Positions 57,909 to 64,000 of a DNA stretch of 64,000 nt are shown one piece after another. Position 1 is the stretch's first letter, and the number at the start of each line of letters is the position of its first letter. This DNA comes from Muricea muricata (taxonomy: Eukaryota; Cnidaria; Anthozoa; Malacalcyonacea; Plexauridae), in contig OY979726.1 in the NCBI GenBank assembly GCA_963855995.1, positions 1,638,501-1,702,500 of the forward strand. The letters run 5' to 3'. The notes below the pieces were generated by a model. That model was not told where the DNA came from. It did not search any database and saw nothing but the letters and a program-made list of their open reading frames with translations. Position numbers and translations under genes: made by a program.

Positions 57909-59504
57909 TTATTTCTCTTGGGATTCTTGTCCTGTTGGCATGGTTCGAATGATGTCCGAATCGCCAGGGTCAGTGATGCTCAAAACAGACACTCTGAAGT
58001 ACTTTCCACAGGCAGTTCCAAGCTCTATATTGTTGCCGGTATAATGATGGACACCAGTCTTGGCCAACATAGCATAATATTCAATTTCACTTTTCCTGAC
58101 AAATAGAAAGAACAATTTTAGATTTAAAACAAAAGATTTTTAAATCAATGTTTTAACATCTCAGAACAACACGTTCTCAATGTCGCTTGATCAAATGAAA
58201 TTCAAACAAGCATACAACTAAACTGCCATTCTTCTGAGCAGGTGTTATATTTCCTTCACAAACTAATGAAGTATACATTTTTGTTTTCCCGCAAAACCTT
58301 TACTTTAAACATATAAGTCCATTTGTACTCTTGGGCTTTTAACTTTGTGGCAAAGTTGTTATTTGCTAATGGAATAAACAGATATTTAACAAAGAGTTCA
58401 CATTCTTATATCTCTGTTTATGGAGTTTATTGGGTTGTTTCAGAGAAGATCCACCCTTTCCCCATGGAGGAAATTAAAAATGCCCCATCCCCTCTCTGGA
58501 TATCACACACAAATCTAAGACATTCTTTAGACAATTCCCCTCCTGGAATGGCCCACTTAGATATATCTTTAAGCTAGGATTTGGCTGGTTTTTACAATAC
58601 CTCAGTTGGGGAGTGTTGTTTGAGATGATCACCAACTTTGCCTTTCCCTGGCGGAGAGTCTTCAATGTCGACTTGTAACCCAAAGTGTATTTACCACTTT
58701 TCATAACAAGCTGGAGACGCGAGTTGATGCTTTCTTGGGACTTTTTCTACAGGTACATACATACATATTACCATTAAACTTGCTGATAAGGAGTGACAGT
58801 GGATAACAAGGGGTAAACAACTGAGATCACATTCTTCTCAATCACATCGAGAGTTTCGTAGGATTCAACAAGGAACAAAACCTGTGCTCTTCAGAAATGC
58901 ACACGGTCATCATTTTGAGAAGCATGTTTTGGAACATTAACAAATTTTCTGCCAGCTTTTGCTGGCAATTTCCAAGGGCATTTAGATAGAAGTTTATAAG
59001 GGGGGGGGGAGGTTTACATATGGACTCCACATTGTACTGACAAATAACATTTTATTGGTCAATTAACCTAAACAAAAACATTTAAGAACAACTAATGCAT
59101 ATGGCACATCATTCTTTTGTTTTGGCTGTTCGTTACTCTGATTCGGTAGTTAGTTGTTTCGTTTTGGTTCAAAAGAAGACCTGAGAATGCCAAATTGCAG
59201 CCCCTTTATATGATTTATGGTCGTTTCATACCCTAACCCTAACCCGAAATGGTTAGGGGACGAAACGACCAGACACCCTTTAGACTTACCCAAAAAGCCA
59301 CAGAAAAGAACTAATGCTGCATAATTTAACACAGCTGTATTCCTGATAAGATGAAATATACATTTCAGTGTTATCAGGTTTCTCAGGCATACTATACATG
59401 CCTCCACCATAGCAAACAAACGCTAAAACTATTAAAAATAAAAATTGATGAAACATGACATCAAGCCACAATTTTGCACATACCGTTTTCTTTGCGGTAA
59501 CCAT
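57909..59504 (-). CDS. RPL30: 60S ribosomal protein L30 (eL30), 3 exons
   Basis: Exons in gene order: 59504-59484 (MVTAKKT), 58746-58601, 58095-57909; phases 0 and 2 match and give 117 residues, close to the 115 of human RPL30. Diagnostic sequence: [39 protein letters not shown], then across the junction [19 protein letters not shown] and [16 protein letters not shown], ending [12 protein letters not shown]. It is a component of the large ribosomal subunit. The first coding exon is only 7 codons, typical of ribosomal-protein genes. I looked for an intronic snoRNA and found no convincing C/D pair. Intron 1 holds a telomere-like hairpin at 59219-59270. The gene is head to head with TUBE1. Confidence 0.97.
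59219..59270. repeat. Telomere-like hairpin in RPL30 intron 1
   Basis: Contains CCCTAACCCTAACCC, then GGTTAGGGG. The outer parts GGTCGTTTC and GAAACGACC are exact inverse complements, so it forms a hairpin. Either an interstitial TTAGGG relic or a small palindromic insertion. Confidence 0.6.
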
Positions 59505-59862
59505 CTCGAAATCGACCTAAAATGCCACACCCTATAACATAGAAGAATCAAACTCACATTCCATAAAAAATTACAAATATCGGGGCTTAAACCAGCGAAA
59601 TATTCGAGGATAATTACACACCAAAAAAATTAATTTCTTCCTACAAAGCACACGAGGCAAAAAGAGAACGAATCCCACAATGCATTTCCCGATGAGAAAT
59701 CGAAATCTCCGAAGTTTACCCGAACAAAATCTTCGTCTTTGCTCGCCAGACCATCGTAGCTTTGTTTACATTTTGACTTTTGAGTTTCCCTCCTAATTTT
59801 GAAAAGTTATGCAAATTTTCACGAAAACAAATTGGGATTTTTTATGATCTGCAAAGCATCAA
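59505..59862. promoter_or_regulatory. Divergent promoter interval, RPL30 / TUBE1
   Basis: 358 bp between the two start codons on opposite strands, with no repeats inside. Both genes must initiate here unless an upstream non-coding exon exists. No TATA box is evident. Confidence 0.5.
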
Positions 59863-62800
59863 ATGACACAATCCATTGTAGTCCAAGGTAGATTTGTTAA
59901 CACATTGTTGTTCTGTTGCAGAAAAATTGTGGTTTTTGTGGAATTCTGTTGATTTTTGGGTTTCATTTCATTTCTATGGTTTCATTTCTATTTTTTTGTG
60001 ATTTTTAGTTGGACAATGTGGTAACCAGGTACTTTCCAACTGTACACAAGAATCTAGATTCTACTATATTAATTTTTGGTGCACATCTACATAAGCATAG
60101 ATAATTCATCTACATGTTTTTGGCCATATACACAAATTTTTGAAATAAGGATCCCTTACATGAATGAAAATAGATTAAGTTTAATTGACCAAATCTAATG
60201 GACCCCCCTCCCCAAAGTTTTCTTAGGTCCACAAGGTTTTCTTAGCCCCAGCCTGTTCTTAATTTGATCAAGTAAATGTCAGCTCCAATGTTCTCATTAG
60301 CTTTGTCCTTATGTTCTTATAAAGGTTGTTGATGCTAGAAGATTTTTCTCTTTTTGCTGACGCTTCATTATTATATTATTCATTTGTGCCTCAGATAGGT
60401 TGTCGGTTTTGGGACCTTGCCTTGCGAGAACATGCCAGCACTAATAAGGTAGCTAATAATATTCATGTACTTACTAGTAATGCCAATATTTTCTTTCTCA
60501 ATGCCCAATTAATATAAAGGACTAAACAGTGTGCTAATATCTAGTCTCTATTTAGTCTGGAAGATATGATGAAGCTCTGAGCAGTTTCTTTAGAAATGTT
60601 GACACGAGGTAAATGTTTTTATTACTGGTCACTTGTGTTCAAGGCTAAAAGATCTGGATTGAATTCCTTTGTCAGACCCACTGAGTCTACTTAAAGTCCT
60701 ATACTGTATACAAAAAAGGATAAAGAGAAAGGACCATCTTAAGACTTTCACATCTTCTCATGAAGGGTGTTATAATGATACCTAGATACCCTATGATTTG
60801 GGTGATCAGGTAATCAAAATATAATAAAAAAACATGTTAGCTTATCTTTTCAAACTTCAGTTTCTCTAATTTCTAAAGGTATGAAGATCCAAAAAACATA
60901 CCAGTTGGAAATGGCAGAGGGCAGATTAAAAGCCTCAAAGCTAGAGTAAGTTCACAACAAGATGTTCTTATTCAAGCAAAAATTATTTCACAACTATCCC
61001 AAGCTATCCTGTGATAAACATTTCTTTCACAGGCTGTGTTGATTGATATGGAAGAGGGAGTTGTCAATGAGACACTCAATGGACCATTGAGAGACATCTT
61101 TGATTGCAAACAGCTTATCACTGATGTATCAGGCTGTGGCAATAATTGGTATCAATAAAACCATTTATATTTTTGTCGTATTGTTATGCTCCCAGGTGAA
61201 AATGATGTTTGTGATGTTACTCACAAAGTTTATATCCACACCAGGCATTAAATTTTTCAGCTTGCCTGATGTGAATATACCCTCAGTGCAGGGCGTTAGC
61301 TGGGTGGCTGTCCAACCATCCAAGAGACACCCATTTCTTAATTGGGATGGCTATATTTTAATAGACAGCCACAGATTGATGGCCTAAGGGAGTATTTCCT
61401 TTAAAATAGCAACTTGCCAGCTTGAAATATTTGTCGAACACTTCAAACTGCAGCAATGCCTCAAAACACATATTTTTGTGCACACAAATACAAGACCACA
61501 CCCACAAACATATTTTGAACAGCCAGATTTGGAATCCTGGCTACCACCCTGTCTCAGAGTGATACTGCAATTTATTTCTTAATACTCTGTCATTACAACT
61601 AATAATTGTGTTGGATTTGTTACAGGGCAACTGGCTACATGATGTATGGTAGTCAGTATGAAGAAAAAGTCCTGGAGACAATTCGACATGCGGCAGAGCT
61701 TTGCGATTCCTTACAGTGCTTCTTCTTGCTACATTCAATGGGAGGAGGTATTTTATCTTTAGGATTGAAAACCATGTTTTGGTTTCAAACTGTTTTCTTT
61801 ATATAGAAGCCAAAAAACCAAAATGCTTTATTGTTAATAGTGTTGCAACAGAAAGATGCTGTGTTTTAATTAATAGTGAAGTAAAACTGGAAGCATCATA
61901 GTTATGCAACTAAGATGAATTTTGTAATTGGACAACTGCAATTTTGGACATTGAATGAATCTGAATTAATTAGTCTTGTCAAAGCTAAGATTAATGCAGC
62001 ATAAATACATATGTCTGCCCTTATTCTAGGCACTGGCTCAGGTGTTGGGACAAAGGTGTTAAGTCTACTGCAGGAACATTACCCAGAAGTCTATCGCTTT
62101 ACCACGGCTGTTTACCCCTCGGATGATGATGATGTTATTACATCACCATATAACAGGTAGCCAGCCGATCAGAAATTTTGTCAGGTTCTAGGGTTTTATC
62201 TTTGGTAATAGATGACAATGCAGCAATGAAAGTTGTTCCTAGATGCTATTATAGTTAAAGTTACTGTTTCCACTTCAACTCAGGCTTAGTTTCTTAGTAT
62301 TTTTGTGATTTCTATGTGTTCTTTTCTAAGTGTTCTAGCCATGCACCAGTTGACAGAGAAAGCAGACTGTGTGTTACCTATTGAAAACCAGGTAAAGAAG
62401 TCCGTAGATCTCCATACATTTTATGAAAGCTTGTCAGATTAGACGGTACATCGAAGCTTAACTAGCATTCAACTTATGGTTTACATTTTTAGGCACTCAT
62501 TGACATAACACAGAAAATCTATGATGCCATGCCACCAAGCCAACCAGGAAAGAAAGTCTATGCCGGGAAAAACAGCCAAATCAAAGGAACCAGTGCAGTC
62601 ACATCAAGCGAAAAAAGCCTAACCAAACCATCCCAAGAAAAACCATTCGACCACATGAACAACATTGTGGCAAACCTTCTACTTAACATGACAAGTTCGG
62701 CAAGGTTCGAGGGCTCGTTAAATGTAGATTTGAATGAGATAACAATGAATTTGGTACCCTTTCCAAAACTTCATTATCTTGTCTCCAGTTTAACACCATT

Positions 62801-63308
62801 GTACTCTCTCATTGACGTAAATCTGCCTGTTGGAAAGCTAGATCAAACATTTTCTGATGCTTTTTCTAAAGACTACCAACTGATAAAAGCCGATCCTAAA
62901 CACAACTTGTACTTGGCATGCGCTCTGATTGTGCGAGGCAAAGCAGAAGTATCCGATATCAGACGAAACATTGAAAGACTCAAACCCACTTTGAAGTTTA
63001 TACATTGGAACCAAGAAGGGTGGAAAACAGGGTTGTGCTCTGTTCCCCCAGTAGGCCAACCATACTCCATACTATCCATAGCAAACAACACTTGTATCCA
63101 AAATACTTTCAACAATTTGAAGCAGCGTTTCACCAAGTTATACCGAAGAAAAGCACATGTACATCACTACAACAACGTTGATGGATTTGAACTGGGCATT
63201 TTTGATGAGAGTTTGGAATCACTTAATTATTTGATTAACGAATATGAAATGTTAAATAGAACAACCGATCAGCCAATAGAGTATCCTACACGGTTATCAG
63301 TTTTATAG
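59863..63308 (+). CDS. TUBE1: Epsilon tubulin, 10 exons
   Basis: A tubulin needed for triplet microtubules and stability of centrioles and basal bodies. Exons: 59863-59887, 60009-60028, 60395-60448, 60556-60608, 60879-60945, 61033-61148, 61626-61747, 62030-62156, 62331-62391, 62493-63308. Phases agree; about 486 residues against 475 in human. The N-terminus MTQSIVVQVGQCGNQIG is built from three exons, one a 20-bp microexon. The GTP-binding signature GGGTGSG spans exons 7 and 8. Epsilon-type signatures are CRFWDLALREH, SSFFRNVDTR, VLIDMEEGVVNE, ITDVSGCGNNW, FDHMNNIVANLLLNMTSSAR, VSSLTPLYSLIDVNLP, DPKHNLYLACALIVRG and WNQEGWKTGLCSVPPVG. The Lys/Ser-rich stretch around PGKKVYAGKNSQIKGTSAV, in place of a compact loop, also fits epsilon tubulin. 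Poly(A) signal at 63311. Confidence 0.96.
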
Positions 63309-63310
63309 AA

Positions 63311-63316
63311 AATAAA
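63311..63316 (+). terminator. Poly(A) signal AATAAA, TUBE1
   Basis: Canonical hexamer 3 bp after the stop codon at 63308, so the 3' UTR is very short. Confidence 0.65.
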
Positions 63317-63344
63317 ATATAAATATATTCATAGACAGCAGTTC

Positions 63345-63412
63345 AAGTAAATTTTTGGTGTTTTATTTCTTTCTCACATACATGTCTACAGGGATCTTCT
63401 AATCAAACAAAC
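63345..63412 (-). other. Possible last exon of a convergent gene
   Basis: On the minus strand an acceptor with a good pyrimidine tract (TATTTCTCTTCCAG) ends at 63413. It is followed by GTTTGTTTGATTAGAAGATC, with stops in two frames within 30 bases, and then AATAAA (plus-strand TTTATT at 63362-63367). The arrangement fits a short terminal exon; no protein family can be named. Confidence 0.35.
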
Positions 63413-64000
63413 CTGGAAGAGAAATATAAGGAAGAATTAGTTTGGATACAGTTTGTAACTTCTCACCGACACACCAGATAATATTGCTCGCCTATGCTGG
63501 CTGGTGCCCATAATAGAACTGATTGAATATTCTTTTGTGCTTTACAACTAACATGGCCAATGTGCAATTCATGTATAGTACACTTCCTGGTTCTCAATTA
63601 TGGCAAGACTTCAATTGAAACTGTGATGTTTTTATTGGCACTTGGCAATGAATTGTTCCAGAAAAAACCCATACTACCTCTTTCCAGATATCCCATTAAG
63701 ACTTTCTGGAGACATTACCTCCTCCTTGGACAGCAAAAAGGTTCTCTTGGACCTTTTCTCGGAACAACCCAATCTCACAGTTTAGGCCGGTTTACACTGC
63801 ACAACTTTTGCTTACAACTGTCGCATGCAATTCGCTTACAACTCGAATTCGGATAGATTTACACGCATACAACTTAACCCATGCAACTCAAGAAAATCGT
63901 AAGCAATTTCGCTCATCTTCGGACTGATTATTAAAGTATTCTTCGTAGCGGCAGTTGAACAGGACCTCCTCCTTTCGCAAGGTTGATAAGAGAACCCGTT
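63413..64000. other. Right-end interval
   Basis: No gene assigned. Words at 63785-63900 (GTTTACACTGCACAACTTTT, GCTTACAACT) resemble the foldback family seen at 3509-3702 and 43780-43925. If the exon at 63345-63412 is real, this is part of its intron. Confidence 0.45.

Noticed and set aside
58800..58930. Possible C/D-box snoRNA on the minus strand in RPL30 intron 1 (ATGATGA box followed by CTGA)
   Set aside because: The CTGA lies only about 20 bases after the C-box-like word and no terminal stem or second CTGA follows at a normal distance.

Overview
The window is eukaryotic nuclear DNA from an animal. Coding exons are short, intron boundaries follow GT/AG, and reading phase is preserved across dozens of junctions I checked by hand. 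The DNA is AT-rich and full of minisatellites, foldback (hairpin) elements, SINE-like copies and short homopolymer tracts. The gene set (RPL30, epsilon tubulin, cytosolic carboxypeptidase, SLC22A18, MIC26/27, a ZNF474-like C2HC protein) is generally metazoan. The repeats and compact, intron-rich genes suggest a cnidarian, probably an anthozoan (coral or sea anemone); that placement is inference.

Layout, left to right. 41-638 (+): the last two exons of an RCC1-repeat gene entering from the left. 639-9546: repeat-rich DNA with no gene I can support. 9547-10512 (+): the seven-helix exon of a class A GPCR. 10513-17714: repeats, foldbacks and one frame-broken coding-like relic. 17855-19261 (+): a single-exon protein with a TIR-like N-terminus, directly after a 17-bp minisatellite. 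20617-31261 (+): a complete 21-exon cytosolic carboxypeptidase of the CCP2/CCP3 (AGBL2/AGBL3) type. 32066-41052 (-): a MICOS subunit MIC26/27-like gene whose protein is expanded by at least seven copies of an E-D-x-x-I-Q-T-G motif. 41608-46071 (+): an SLC22A18-like MFS transporter. 47197-49343 (-): a ZNF474-like six-finger C2HC protein. 49344-54479: gene-free. 54480-56656 (+): a two-exon PH-PDZ protein with a tyrosine-motif tail. 57909-59504 (-): ribosomal protein L30. 59863-63308 (+): epsilon tubulin (10 exons). 63412 leftwards (-): a possible last exon of a further gene.

How the genes relate. Two pairs are head to head and probably share promoters: MIC27-like/SLC22A18 (555 bp between start codons) and RPL30/TUBE1 (358 bp). 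CCP2/3 (tubulin deglutamylation), TUBE1 (centriole and basal body) and the ZNF474-like protein may all serve ciliated cells; this is a loose grouping, not an operon. The most novel item is the MIC27-like protein. The membrane-proximal part and the extreme C-terminus look conserved, but between them lies a roughly 700-residue array of two alternating repeat types that I do not recognise from any MICOS protein. The introns are also notable: three minisatellite families recur in different introns of the carboxypeptidase gene, while the MIC27-like introns carry long foldback elements, including one of about 770 bp with arms of about 340 bp.
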